Source: CAZSLI01 sp964607705 | GTDB lineage: Bacteria; Actinomycetota; Coriobacteriia; Anaerosomatales; PHET01 | Assembly: GCA_964607705.1 (NCBI GenBank) | Contig: CAZSLI010000005.1 | Coordinates: 62,001 to 126,000 of the forward strand | DNA: 64,000 nucleotides | Direction of reading: 5' to 3' | In this document: positions 19,185 through 27,945 of the stretch, piece by piece | Position numbering within the stretch: position 1 is the first letter of the stretch | Layout: the number at the start of each line of letters is the position of its first letter | Position numbers and translations under genes: made by a program | Notes under the pieces: generated by a model | Told to the model about the DNA's origin: nothing | What the model saw: the letters and a program-made list of their open reading frames with translations, nothing else | Database searches by the model: none

Positions 19185-19682
19185 GTGAGCAAGATCGTGG
19201 TACTGGCGTTTGAGGACGAAACCGCTGCCGACGCGTTCAGAGGAACCCTCCAAGGCCTCGTGGACGATGGGGCTCTCGAGGTCGAAGATGCCGTGAAGGT
19301 CGTGGTTCAGGAGGACGGCACCGCCGTCTACGACCACTACCACTCCGTGATCCGAGGTGGCGCGGTCGTTGGAGGCATCCTCGGCGGACTCGTCGGCCTG
19401 ATGGTGCTCAACCCGGTGGCGGGGGCGGCGGTCGGTGCTGCCGGCGGGGCGGCGATCGGCAAGCTGACCGGCGACTATGGTCTCGAAGAGGCGTTCATCG
19501 CCGAGACGACCGCCGCGCTGCAGCCCGGAACGGTCGCGCTGTTCCTGCAGGCCAAGCGCGTGGACGACCGCGAGGCGGTCGTGGCTGCGGTCGAAGCCGC
19601 CGGAGCCACCGTCATCACCACCCGGGTGAACCGGGAAGCCGAGGAATTCCACGCAGCCTTGGAGCAGCCCGACCCGGAATGA
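19185..19682 (+). CDS. DUF1269-family membrane-associated protein
   Basis: 165 residues. An N-terminal alpha/beta domain (SKIVVLAFEDETAADAF) is followed by a glycine/alanine-rich hydrophobic hairpin (GGAVVGGILGGLVGLMVL through GAAGGAAIGKLTG) and a C-terminal domain with ALQPGTVALFLQ, the pattern of DUF1269 proteins. The biochemical role of the family is not established. The GTG at 19185 has GAAGGGGGA upstream and begins at the family's usual N-terminus. A strong terminator follows. Confidence 0.85.
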   Translation: MSKIVVLAFEDETAADAFRGTLQGLVDDGALEVEDAVKVVVQEDGTAVYDHYHSVIRGGAVVGGILGGLVGLMVLNPVAGAAVGAAGGAAIGKLTGDYGLEEAFIAETTAALQPGTVALFLQAKRVDDREAVVAAVEAAGATVITTRVNREAEEFHAALEQPDPE

Positions 19683-19760
19683 CCCCGCGAGCCGCGCACG
19701 ACGCCCGTCGATGGCCCATGAACGCCTCCCGCAAGCTCGTGAGCGTTCCCCCAAACGCAA

Positions 19761-19795
19761 GCGAGGACCCGCTCCCGATGGGGGCGGGTCCTCGC
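19761..19795. terminator. Intrinsic terminator between convergent genes
   Basis: A perfect 12-bp inverted repeat, GCGAGGACCCGC pairing with GCGGGTCCTCGC around an 11-base loop, lies between the DUF1269 gene (+) and the membrane gene ending at 19816 (-). There is no long T-run on either side, so it is a stem-only, probably bidirectional terminator. Confidence 0.75.
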
Positions 19796-19815
19796 GATGT
19801 GCGCAGGGTTCTCGG

Positions 19816-20385
19816 TTAGAGCGTGCTGCGTGCGGCGAACATGAGCGCGAGCTCCGGGCGGACCGAGGTGAGGCGCTCGTACGCTTCCTGGTCCCTGCGA
19901 GCGAGCCAGAAGAGCACCGAAGCGGTGAGCATCGGACCGATCAGCGTGATCGTCATGAGCACCCAGACGCCCATCTCGAACTGGTAGATGACGCCCCATG
20001 CGACCACAGCGAGGGTGGCGGCGGCGAGCAGGAGTGCGGTGAAGCGCTCGTAGTACCAGCCCACGATGAGCGTCGCGGCGCAGGCGACAAGCGGGATGAA
20101 CGCGCCGAGGAGTGCTGCGGCGAGGCCGGTCTGGCGGAAGGAGTACAGCGCCGCGAAGAAGGCGACCGACCAGAAGCCACCGCCGAGGATGACGAACGCC
20201 CGGGCAACGCCTCGTTCGGCGGCGATGCGGGTCGTCGACTCGTCCTTGGCGACCACGACCTTGGTCTCACGACGTCCGGCCATGTCCCAGACCATGAGAC
20301 CGAACAGCAGTGGCACCGCTACGACGACGGCCACCGCGGCCAGTAGTCCGACAACCAGGAGGACTGCCCCGAAGGCGAATGTCAT
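19816..20385 (-). CDS. Membrane protein of unknown function
   Basis: 189 residues with about five hydrophobic segments. A cytoplasmic-looking loop after the first helix contains GRRETKVVVAKDES. The ATG at 20385 has an excellent GGAGGTTGAGG ribosome site. The frame continues upstream to 20454 but without one. A Pho-box-like repeat lies about 105 bp upstream, matching one beside the response-regulator gene, so it may belong to that regulon. No family recognised. Confidence 0.75.
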   Translation of the reverse strand: MTFAFGAVLLVVGLLAAVAVVVAVPLLFGLMVWDMAGRRETKVVVAKDESTTRIAAERGVARAFVILGGGFWSVAFFAALYSFRQTGLAAALLGAFIPLVACAATLIVGWYYERFTALLLAAATLAVVAWGVIYQFEMGVWVLMTITLIGPMLTASVLFWLARRDQEAYERLTSVRPELALMFAARSTL

Positions 20386-20489
20386 TGTCCTCAACCTCCA
20401 ACCTGCTCGAGCCTGCCGGCTCTCCAATGCTTTCGAATTGGAGTATTCGCCCAACTCCCTGCCAGCGGGTGAGGAGGCGGTTGCGGTCT

Positions 20490-20506
20490 TGTTAGGGTTT
20501 TGTGAG
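20490..20506 (-). promoter_or_regulatory. Pho-box-like direct repeat CTCACA-N5-CTAACA
   Basis: Read on the minus strand, two hexamers CTCACA and CTAACA are separated by 5 bases (11-bp period), and the second continues into AAGAC. The same AACCCTAACAAGAC string occurs near 23085-23098. Firmicute PhoP binds TT(A/T/C)ACA hexamers with about this spacing. It lies upstream of the 19816-20385 gene. Confidence 0.45.
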
Positions 20507-20562
20507 CGTGAGGAAGAGGGCTGGCAGCGCCGTTCGGCGCCACGCCGGCCGAGTTGCCGCGG

Positions 20563-22323
20563 CTACGCCGCCGGCATCGTGAAGCAAAACGCCGTGCCCA
20601 CTCCCGGCGTAGACTCGACCTCGATCGCCGAGCCGTGGGCCTCCACGATCTCCTTCGCGATCGCGAGCCCAAGGCCGGTCCCGGTCCCGCCGCCGCGTGC
20701 CGCATCAGCGCGGTAGAAGCGCTCGAACACGCGCGCGACCTCGTCGGGTGCGATACCGGGGCCCTCATCGGCGACCTCGAAGCGGACGCCCTCGGGCACG
20801 CCATGCGCCCGTAGGTGCACGGAGCGGCCCTCGTCGGAGTGCTTGATCGCGTTGTCGGTGAAGCTCAGGAGCACCTGGACGAGCTTGTCGCGGTCGGCGA
20901 GGACCCGCAGCTCCTCATCGGCGACCTCGGTTGAGAGCGTCACGCCGGCCTGCTCGGCCAGAGTCTGCATAACCCGGGAGACGTCGGCGAGGAGGTCGGC
21001 GGCGTACTGCGGCCCGATCTGCAGCTGCAGGCTGCCGGCCTCGAGGCGTGCGAGCGTCAGCATGTCGGCGACCAGTCGTCCGAGCCGCTCCACCTCGACC
21101 TGCATCGTCGAGAGGAAGTCGTCGCGGACGGCCGGCACCTCCTTGGCGCCGTCGATCAGAAGCTCGAGCATGCCCTGCAGCGCCGCGATCGGCGTGCGCA
21201 TCTCGTGGCTCGCATCGGCGACGAAGCGGCGCTGGGCCTCCTCGATGCGCTGCGCCTCCGTGACGTCGGCGAGCAGCATGACGGCGCCATCCGGCGTGCC
21301 GTCGGACCCGAGCAAGGGCGTAGCGTGCAGCAGGACGATGTGGCTGTCGAGCGGCGCTGTCCGCGTGTCGCTCACGCCCTGCAGCGCTGCGCCCGCGACT
21401 TCGACCACCTCAGCGAACGATGTGACTTCGGCCAGTGGTCTGCCCTGGTACTCGCCGTCCGCCAAGCCGAGGAGACGCGCCGCCTCGGGGTTGATGACAC
21501 GGACGAGTCCTTCAGAGTCGACCGCGATGACGCCCTCCGCCATCGACTCGACGACCGCCGAGATCTCGCGCTGGCTCTCTTGAATGGCGCCGAACGCCTC
21601 ACCGAGCCGGGTCGCCATGGTGTTGTAGGACTCGGCAAGGTCGCGAAGCTCCGAGGGCAGGTAGCGGGTCGCGAGATGCTGCTGGAAGTCGCCTGCCGCC
21701 ATCGCGGCCGCGGCCGCGTTCATCGTCCTCGTCCGCCGCGCGATGAACTCCGCAAAACCGAATCCCAGCAGGCCCGCGACGATAAGCGAGACCCAGAACG
21801 CAGACCAGATCCGTCCGCGCACCGCCCTCAGGATCGCGACTGACTGGTTCGACGAGCTGGCCGTGAGCACCACGCCTTGGACCTGGTCCTCGGTGTCGCG
21901 TAGGGCCTTCGCCGCGACCACCCACCCATTCGGCGTGAGGTCGCTTCTCACGTACGCGTTCCCTGTCAGGCCGCCCACCCGAGCTGCCTCCAGCGCGGCC
22001 GCCAAGGGGGCAGCATCGTACGCCGATTCGATCAGCTGGCCCTCGGCGTCGTAGACCCAGATACCCCCACCGTAGATGTCACGGTAGTCGGTGACGGCCT
22101 CCTTGACTCCCTGGTTGCCGGTCTGGGTGAGAGGGAACTCGCTCTCGAGTCGCTGGGCAAGGGCGGAGGCGTTGCGAAGCTCGCTCGTCTCGGCCATGCG
22201 TGCGAGTGTCGCGCGAAGGCCGGCGGAGACCGAACCCGACAGGATGAGGATCGCGGTCACGATGACGGCGATGAACAGCGACGTCTGGAGAACTCGGATG
22301 GACGTGCCGAAACGGCGCGGCAT
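20563..22323 (-). CDS. Sensor histidine kinase, PhoR/ResE-like (HAMP-PAS-HisKA-HATPase)
   Basis: 586 residues: a membrane helix at about 10-30, an extracytoplasmic sensor domain to about 165, a second helix, HAMP (RRTRTMNAAAAAMAAGDF), PAS (about 255-340), HisKA with the phosphoacceptor His in DASHEMRTPIAAL (about residue 372), and the ATPase with DNAIKHS, DEGPGI and GTGTGLGLAI. Architecture and length match PhoR/ResE-type kinases. The ATG is 6 nt after the response-regulator stop, a classic operon. Stimulus is not shown by sequence; the adjacent Pho-box-like repeats hint at phosphate. Confidence 0.93.
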   Translation of the reverse strand: MPRRFGTSIRVLQTSLFIAVIVTAILILSGSVSAGLRATLARMAETSELRNASALAQRLESEFPLTQTGNQGVKEAVTDYRDIYGGGIWVYDAEGQLIESAYDAAPLAAALEAARVGGLTGNAYVRSDLTPNGWVVAAKALRDTEDQVQGVVLTASSSNQSVAILRAVRGRIWSAFWVSLIVAGLLGFGFAEFIARRTRTMNAAAAAMAAGDFQQHLATRYLPSELRDLAESYNTMATRLGEAFGAIQESQREISAVVESMAEGVIAVDSEGLVRVINPEAARLLGLADGEYQGRPLAEVTSFAEVVEVAGAALQGVSDTRTAPLDSHIVLLHATPLLGSDGTPDGAVMLLADVTEAQRIEEAQRRFVADASHEMRTPIAALQGMLELLIDGAKEVPAVRDDFLSTMQVEVERLGRLVADMLTLARLEAGSLQLQIGPQYAADLLADVSRVMQTLAEQAGVTLSTEVADEELRVLADRDKLVQVLLSFTDNAIKHSDEGRSVHLRAHGVPEGVRFEVADEGPGIAPDEVARVFERFYRADAARGGGTGTGLGLAIAKEIVEAHGSAIEVESTPGVGTAFCFTMPAA

Positions 22324-22328
22324 GCCTC

Positions 22329-23009
22329 TTACGGCTCCCTCAGACGGTATCCGTAACCGCGGACGGTGAGCAGATAGTCGGGCGCCTTTTGGTCAGCCTC
22401 GATCTTCTCGCGTATGTTGTGTATGTGGACATCCACGGCGCGCTCATCGCCCACCGGATAGGTGTCCCACAGTGCCGACAATATCTCCTGCCGCGAGAAC
22501 GCCTGGCCCGGATGCTTCGCAAGATGAAGCAGGATGCCGTACTCGGAGGTGGTGAGATGGACCGCCTGGCCCGCGAGCTTCACCTGCCGAGACCGTGTGT
22601 CGATCTCGAGGTCGGCTATCTGGATGCACGCGTTCTCGTCGGGCACGTACTCCATCCGGCGCAGGATCGCCTTCGTACGGCTCACGAGCTCCCTCGGCGA
22701 GAACGGCTTGGTCACGTAGTCGTCGGCGCCGAATTCCAGTCCGAGGATGCGGTCGACCTCGTCGCCCCGCGCGGACAGCATGATGATCGGGACGTTGGAC
22801 TCGGCGCGAAGGTCGCGCGCGATCTCGAGGCCCGATTTGCCGGGGAGCATCACGTCGAGGATCACCAGGTCCGGCTTCACCTGATCGAAGACGAACTCTG
22901 CGCCCTGTCCGTCCCGAGCGGTGTGGACCTCGTAGCCGGCCTCGGAGAGCGCGTATTCCACGACCTTGATGATCGCTTCTTCGTCATCGACGATCAGGAC
23001 CTTCTTCAC
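22329..23009 (-). CDS. OmpR/PhoB-family response regulator
   Basis: 226 residues: a receiver domain with the DDEE acidic pocket, phosphoacceptor Asp in LVILDVMLPGKSG, Lys in YVTKPFS, then a winged-helix DNA-binding domain ending DVHIHNIREKIE and VRGYGYRLREP. The GTG at 23009 opens VKKVLIVDDE, the normal start, with GGGAG about 9 nt upstream. The longer frame from 23045 is unlikely. Partner of the downstream histidine kinase. Probably autoregulated through the Pho-box-like repeat at 23078. Confidence 0.93.
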   Translation of the reverse strand: MKKVLIVDDEEAIIKVVEYALSEAGYEVHTARDGQGAEFVFDQVKPDLVILDVMLPGKSGLEIARDLRAESNVPIIMLSARGDEVDRILGLEFGADDYVTKPFSPRELVSRTKAILRRMEYVPDENACIQIADLEIDTRSRQVKLAGQAVHLTTSEYGILLHLAKHPGQAFSRQEILSALWDTYPVGDERAVDVHIHNIREKIEADQKAPDYLLTVRGYGYRLREP

Positions 23010-23077
23010 GACATCCGCTCCCTGGAATTGCCGTCGCCGTGCCACTTCAAGAGTACCCCAGGCGCTTCACATGCCCA

Positions 23078-23094
23078 TTAACACAACCCTAACA
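23078..23094 (+). promoter_or_regulatory. Pho-box-like direct repeat TTAACA-N5-CTAACA
   Basis: TTAACA and CTAACA are spaced by 5 bases between the divergent response-regulator and cytochrome genes. It matches the TT(A/T/C)ACA-type hexamers bound by PhoP in Bacillus. TAATCC at 23101 could be a -10 for the plus-strand cytochrome operon. The repeat could equally serve autoregulation of the response regulator, whose start is 69 bp away. Confidence 0.45.
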
Positions 23095-23138
23095 AGACGG
23101 TAATCCGGCACGAATCGGCGCCGCGTCCAGCGCTGATA

Positions 23139-23921
23139 GTGTCGGTTCGACCGCAACGGTCCGGCAACCGAGGTGGTGAGAGCACCATAAACGCTTCACA
23201 ACAGGGCCCCGTGCCCACGACTCGAGCGACAGGCTCCCCGACTGCAGTGCGGGGGCCCGCAGCTCGACACGTCGCTCTGCTCGGCGCCTACCTGTTGGTA
23301 GTCGTCTTCGTCCTGCTCGGAACAGCCATGAGCGCCTACGCGGGCCTCTCGGCATCCGGCGAGGCGGCCTTCTATCCCTGCACCGACTGTCACCCCGTGC
23401 GCGTCGACGCCAAGGGCAACCCGACGAAACCACTGCCCAATGGCATGAAGAAGCACGAGATCACGCTCGAGGTGCACGACATCCTCGGCGAGGGCGACAA
23501 GGCGTGCCTGGCCTGCCATGACGATCCCACGCGCAATCCCGGCATGCTGTTGCTCCCCGACGGTAGCCTCGTCGACATCACCGGCGACGTCTCGCGGGTC
23601 TGCCAGCGCTGCCACTTCGAGAAGTACCGCGAGTTCACCGCGGGCATCCACGGCAAGCACGCCGATAAGTGCTCGGCCGCCGGCTGTCACAACCCGCACT
23701 CGCCCTCGTGGATCTACGTGAAGCCGCTGCCGCCCTTCCAGGGCACCGGCATGGAAGTGAACGCGGTCGGCCCCGATCGCGAGGCGTTCAAGCCCTTCGC
23801 GTCACCCCCTGTACCACCCGCGGTGTACACGCCCACGTGGCTCGCCGCGCTCGCGCTGCTCGGCTCGGTCGTTTCGCTCGGCCTGGTGGCGTACGTGTCC
23901 CGAGGAAGGTTCAAGCGATGA
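23139..23921 (+). CDS. Membrane-anchored c-type cytochrome with four heme motifs, first gene of NrfD module
   Basis: About 260 residues. An N-terminal hydrophobic helix, a periplasmic heme domain with CTDCH, CLACH, CQRCH and a widened CSAAGCH, and a C-terminal helix (WLAALALLGSVVSLGLVAYV) ending in basic residues. Two anchors plus four hemes suit an electron carrier docked to the membrane module that follows. The start is uncertain. The GTG at 23139 has no ribosome site and GTG at 23211 has a weak one. A strong GAGGTGGTGAG sits 6 nt before an in-frame ATA at 23187. It overlaps the ferredoxin gene (ATGA). Confidence 0.85.
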   Translation: MSVRPQRSGNRGGESTINASQQGPVPTTRATGSPTAVRGPAARHVALLGAYLLVVVFVLLGTAMSAYAGLSASGEAAFYPCTDCHPVRVDAKGNPTKPLPNGMKKHEITLEVHDILGEGDKACLACHDDPTRNPGMLLLPDGSLVDITGDVSRVCQRCHFEKYREFTAGIHGKHADKCSAAGCHNPHSPSWIYVKPLPPFQGTGMEVNAVGPDREAFKPFASPPVPPAVYTPTWLAALALLGSVVSLGLVAYVSRGRFKR

Positions 23922-24859
23922 GTGACGACAGCAAGCCGGTCCGCACCGGCCTCGAGGCGGGCATGGAGAGCAAGCCGGAGACGGCGAGCGCTCCCGATGG
24001 ACTGACGGTCTCGCGCCGCAGCTTCCTCACCGGCCTCACCGCGGCCGCGGGTGTGGTTGCAGCCGGCGTGGTTCCTGCGGTGATATCCGCCGCGCCGGCC
24101 ACCGCCGCTGCCGAGGAGTCCGCCGAGTCGACCGCGACCCCCGAGGGCGTCGCCGCGATCGCCGAGGAGGACCAGGCCATCAACTATCCCGGGAAGCCGG
24201 TCTCCTACGCCGACCCGGCCGGGGACCAGAAGTGGGCGATGGTCATCGACACCAAGGCCTGCATCGGCTGCCGCCGCTGCGTCTACGCCTGTGTCGAAGA
24301 GAACAACATCGGCCGCAACTCGGGTTTCACCTACATCCAGGTGCTCGAGATGGAGCCCGGCAAGGTGGAGCTCGAGACGAGCAAGCTCGACTACGAAGAG
24401 GGCGGGCGGCCCGACAAGTGGTACCTGCCCGTGCAGTGCATGCAGTGCGCGAAGCCCACGTGCGTCTACGGCTGCCCCGTCAAGGCGACGTGGAAGGAGC
24501 CGGACGGCATCGTGGTCATCGACTACGACAAGTGCATCGCCTGCCGCAACTGCATGGTCACGTGTCCCTACTTCGCGCGCCACTTCAACTGGGAAGAGCC
24601 CGAGGTTCCCGAGGCCGAGCGCAACCCCGAGGTTCCCCTCGAGGAGAAGGCCGGCGTCGTGGAGAAGTGCACCTTCTGCATCCAGCGGACGCGCAACGGC
24701 AAGACGACGGCCTGTACCGAGGCCTGCCCCGTTGGCGCTCGCAAGTTCGGCGATCTCAACGACCCGGAAAGCGAGGTCTCGGTGCTACTCAGGACGCGGC
24801 GCGTATGGCGTCTCAAAGAGGAGTACGGGACCGAGCCGATGATCTGGTATGTGGGGTGA
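23918..24859 (+). CDS. TAT-exported ferredoxin-like subunit with four [4Fe-4S] sites (NrfC/HybA/DmsB family)
   Basis: 313 residues. A twin-arginine signal (SRRSFLTGL followed by a hydrophobic Ala/Val run) is preceded by an unusually long 30-residue n-region. Four cysteine clusters follow: CIGCRRCVYAC, CMQCAKPTCVYGC, CIACRNCMVTC, and CTFC with the distal CTEAC. The protein would sit on the outer face of the membrane and bridge the NrfD subunit and the cytochromes. The ATG overlaps the upstream stop and NrfD follows after 6 nt. A catalytic molybdopterin subunit is absent from the locus. Confidence 0.94.
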   Translation: MSDDSKPVRTGLEAGMESKPETASAPDGLTVSRRSFLTGLTAAAGVVAAGVVPAVISAAPATAAAEESAESTATPEGVAAIAEEDQAINYPGKPVSYADPAGDQKWAMVIDTKACIGCRRCVYACVEENNIGRNSGFTYIQVLEMEPGKVELETSKLDYEEGGRPDKWYLPVQCMQCAKPTCVYGCPVKATWKEPDGIVVIDYDKCIACRNCMVTCPYFARHFNWEEPEVPEAERNPEVPLEEKAGVVEKCTFCIQRTRNGKTTACTEACPVGARKFGDLNDPESEVSVLLRTRRVWRLKEEYGTEPMIWYVG

Positions 24860-24865
24860 TCTGAC

Positions 24866-26116
24866 GTGGCCCTGGTCTCAACTCCCCGCCCCGGCGTGAA
24901 GCGCGTCATCGGCGTCGATCTCGACTTCGGTTCGCTGTTCAAGGCGGGCCCGCGCTACTGGGCGTTCATCTCGCTGCTGCTCACCGGCGTCGTGCTCGGC
25001 ATGCTCGCATGGGGGACCGCGCTGTCCAACGGTGGCGCCGTCATGGCGATGCGCGACAACTACCCGTGGGGCCTGTGGTTCACCAACTACATGTACTACG
25101 TCGGCCTATCGGCAGGCGGGCTCGTGGTCTACGCCAGCGTGCATCTCTTCGGCGCCGAGCAGTTCCGTCCGCTCTCGCGCCTCGCGGTATTCCAGGCCGG
25201 CATCCTCGTGATGATGGCGCTTCTCGGCATCGTGACCGACATGGAGCGGCCGTGGCGGGCGATCTGGATGCTGCTCACGCCCAACCCCACATCGCCGTTC
25301 GTCTACACCGGTAGCGCCGCCAACATCTACATGATCATCTGCTTCGTAGACCTGTGGATCCTGATCACGGGCAAGGGCGGGGAGAAGCTTGCGCACCGGA
25401 TGACGCTGATCGCGCTCCCGTTCGCGGTGTACCTCCACACGACGACAGCGTTCGTGCTGGCGCTCAACAAGTCGCGCGAGCTGTGGAACTCGGCCGTCAT
25501 GGTGCCGATCTTCCTGACGTCGGCGACCGCCTCGGGCGTCGCGCTCCTCCTCATCGCCGCCTACATCCTGCAGACCACCGGCGTCCTCAAGTTCGCGGCG
25601 AGCATGTTCCGCAGTCTCGCCACGCTCTTGGCGACCGTCATCATCATCGACCTGTTCCTGCTGATCGTGGAGATCCTGGTCATCTACTGGCCCACCTCGG
25701 CGAAGCCCGGCCACACCATCCGCTTCTCACACTTCATCACTGGCGAGTATGCGGTCGTGTTCCTGCCGGTGCTCATCCTCGGCATCACGGCGTTCGCGCT
25801 GTTGGCGCCGCGCGGCACCCGTCACCTGCCCAAGGTCCAGATCACCGCGTCGATCCTCTACGTGATCGCGGTCTTCCTCAAGCGCTACTCGCTCATGGCG
25901 ATGGGCTTCGCGGTGAACCCCCTGGGCCAGTACTCGTCGCCGTACCTGCCGAGTCTGGTCGAGGTGCTCATCGCAGTCGGTCTGCTCTCCGTCGGCTTGC
26001 TGGTCATGACCCTCGGCGCGCGCGTCCTGCCTCTGGCCGTGCCCGAGCATGAAGGCGAGCATGCCGAGGAACCCAGCACCGCGCCCAGCACCGAGCGCGT
26101 CCTTGAGGCCGGGTGA
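24866..26116 (+). CDS. NrfD/PsrC-family membrane quinone-interacting subunit
   Basis: 416 residues, about 10 helices, resembling NrfD/PsrC/HybB proteins that exchange electrons (and sometimes protons) with menaquinol. Family-like stretches include DNYPWGLWFTNYMYYVGLSAGG early on and FLKRYSLMAMGFAVNP near the end. The GTG start is 6 nt after the ferredoxin stop. The C-terminal tail is acidic and low-complexity (EHEGEHAEEP). It forms the membrane core of the module, linking the quinone pool to the [4Fe-4S] subunit and then to the heme proteins. Confidence 0.94.
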   Translation: MALVSTPRPGVKRVIGVDLDFGSLFKAGPRYWAFISLLLTGVVLGMLAWGTALSNGGAVMAMRDNYPWGLWFTNYMYYVGLSAGGLVVYASVHLFGAEQFRPLSRLAVFQAGILVMMALLGIVTDMERPWRAIWMLLTPNPTSPFVYTGSAANIYMIICFVDLWILITGKGGEKLAHRMTLIALPFAVYLHTTTAFVLALNKSRELWNSAVMVPIFLTSATASGVALLLIAAYILQTTGVLKFAASMFRSLATLLATVIIIDLFLLIVEILVIYWPTSAKPGHTIRFSHFITGEYAVVFLPVLILGITAFALLAPRGTRHLPKVQITASILYVIAVFLKRYSLMAMGFAVNPLGQYSSPYLPSLVEVLIAVGLLSVGLLVMTLGARVLPLAVPEHEGEHAEEPSTAPSTERVLEAG

Positions 26117-26123
26117 GCGCTCC

Positions 26124-27143
26124 TTGGGAGCGAAGACACCCACACCTAGACAGGGCTCGGCGAAGACGCGGCTGATCGTCATCGTCGCGGTGGCGCTCAT
26201 CTTGGTCGCCGTCGCGGCAGTCGCAGCACCGCTGTTCGCGACCTCCTCGGCAGACTTCTTCTCGCGCTACCACCTGCTCAACCGCCGCTACGTGAATCTC
26301 GAGCATTCGGCGCACGAGGGGATCGGCTGTCGCGATTGCCACGAGACGGACGCGCTTCGCAACGGCGTCGAACTCACGGCCGAGTTCTATGCCGGCCTCG
26401 TCAATCGTGGCGAGCTGCCCACGTACTTCAAGTTCCAGCCGCCGCGCAACGAGGCATGCCTCAAGTGCCACGCCACCGACTGGAGCTCGGATGCGGAGCG
26501 CACGTCGCTCATACCGCATCCCGCGCACACCCGGGTCGCCGACGAGACGCGCCCGTGCGTGAAGTGCCACAAATGGACCGCTCACCTTGAGACCTACATG
26601 GCCAAGCACAAGAAGATGCCGTTCAGCGGCGTCTGCGTGGCGTATGGCTGCCACGTCGGCACCAAGCAGAGCGACCAGTGCTTCGACTGCCACCACGTGC
26701 TGCGTCAGACCGCTGTCGTCTGGAAGCAGCGCCACCAGGAGGTCGTGCGCACCGTCGGCCAGAACGGCTGCCTCGAGGTCTGCCACAAGGTCGACCAGTG
26801 CCAGACCTGCCACACCACCGGCCGCCTGCCCAAGATCGACCAGATGACGATCCGGGTCGGCCTCGAGGAGATCGAGCGCCTCCACGTGCGTGATGGGTGG
26901 ACCCAGAAGAACCACGGCCCGCTCGCGCTCAAGAGCCGCAAGGACTGTCTGCTCTGCCATCAGTCGCAGGGGGAGTGCCAAGAGTGCCATCGCGACCGAC
27001 CGGCGTTCCACGGTCAAGACGTCACCGTCTGGATCGGCACTCACAACCGCACCACGAAGGACCTCAACGACCCGCGGTGTCTCGAGTGTCATAAGAAGCC
27101 GTTCTGCGACGAGTGCCACAAGAAGTTCAAGGAGATGGAGTAG
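26124..27143 (+). CDS. Membrane-anchored multiheme cytochrome c, about 11 heme motifs
   Basis: About 339 residues: an N-terminal anchor (RLIVIVAVALILVAVAAVA), then a periplasmic domain with nine CXXCH motifs plus two widened ones, CVAYGCH (CX4CH) and CLEVCH (CX3CH). It shares the module's pattern of His-rich spacers between hemes. A TTG at 26124 is chosen: GGGTGAG, overlapping the NrfD stop, lies 6 nt before it. Alternatives are ATGs at 26049 or 26061 inside the NrfD gene. Likely an electron conduit taking electrons from the NrfD/ferredoxin pair. Confidence 0.88.
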   Translation: MGAKTPTPRQGSAKTRLIVIVAVALILVAVAAVAAPLFATSSADFFSRYHLLNRRYVNLEHSAHEGIGCRDCHETDALRNGVELTAEFYAGLVNRGELPTYFKFQPPRNEACLKCHATDWSSDAERTSLIPHPAHTRVADETRPCVKCHKWTAHLETYMAKHKKMPFSGVCVAYGCHVGTKQSDQCFDCHHVLRQTAVVWKQRHQEVVRTVGQNGCLEVCHKVDQCQTCHTTGRLPKIDQMTIRVGLEEIERLHVRDGWTQKNHGPLALKSRKDCLLCHQSQGECQECHRDRPAFHGQDVTVWIGTHNRTTKDLNDPRCLECHKKPFCDECHKKFKEME

Positions 27144-27145
27144 CC

Positions 27146-27916
27146 GTGAAGGGAAGGGCGGTCCTGTGGCTGCTCATCGCCGTCGTGGTGCTCATGATCG
27201 GCGTCATCGCGCTACCCGTCTTCTCTACGCTCCAGCCGGCGTACTACGAGCGCTACCCGGTGCTGGCCCCCCGCATGGCGCAGTGGGAGCACTCCACCCA
27301 CTCACGGATCTCGTGCGCCGGCTGCCACATGGACCCGGGTGTGGGAGGCGCGGCCAGGTTCGCCGCGCGCGCGGTCCCTGCCTTCTACTCGCAACTGTTC
27401 CAGGGGCCGAGCCAGACCAACCTGCTCCAGGCACCTTCCCGTGCCGCGTGCCAGAAGTGCCACACGGCATACCGAAAAGTATCGCCCGGTGGCGACCTGC
27501 GCATCCCTCACCGCGCCCACGTCGAGGTGCTCAAGATGGAATGCGTGACCTGCCACAAGGACCTCGTGCACTCACTGAGTCGGCGCGGCTACAACCGGCC
27601 CGAGATGGAGACCTGCATCGAATGCCACGACGGCGAGACCGCCTCGAACCGCTGCACCGAATGCCACACCCGCAAGCAGGTTCCGGCCGGCCACAAGAAA
27701 CCTGACTGGCTGAAGGTGCACGGCTCCAAGGCCAAGACCGAGGACTGCGGCGCCTGCCACGATTGGACGCCCGACTACTGCGCCGACTGCCACCAGCGCC
27801 GCCCGGCCTCTCACGTGGGCAACTGGAAGACCGGCCACGGTCCGGAGGCCAAGGCCCGCGGCGAAGGATGCCTCGTGTGCCACGGCGGCGAGAAGTTCTG
27901 CAAGAAGTGCCACTGA
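27146..27916 (+). CDS. Membrane-anchored nonaheme cytochrome c
   Basis: 256 residues: an N-terminal helix (AVLWLLIAVVVLMIGVIAL), then nine CXXCH motifs, the last being CKKCH at the extreme C-terminus. It is clearly a tandem duplicate of the next gene: both contain IPHRAHVEVLKM before a heme, CHDGETA after another, and YCADCH/WCADCH near the end. The GTG at 27146 is 2 nt after the preceding stop and opens straight into the helix. No active-site-like variant motif is seen, so electron transfer rather than catalysis is inferred. Confidence 0.92.
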   Translation: MKGRAVLWLLIAVVVLMIGVIALPVFSTLQPAYYERYPVLAPRMAQWEHSTHSRISCAGCHMDPGVGGAARFAARAVPAFYSQLFQGPSQTNLLQAPSRAACQKCHTAYRKVSPGGDLRIPHRAHVEVLKMECVTCHKDLVHSLSRRGYNRPEMETCIECHDGETASNRCTECHTRKQVPAGHKKPDWLKVHGSKAKTEDCGACHDWTPDYCADCHQRRPASHVGNWKTGHGPEAKARGEGCLVCHGGEKFCKKCH

Positions 27917-27945
27917 TCCGATGACGGCCGACCGAGGAACACACC

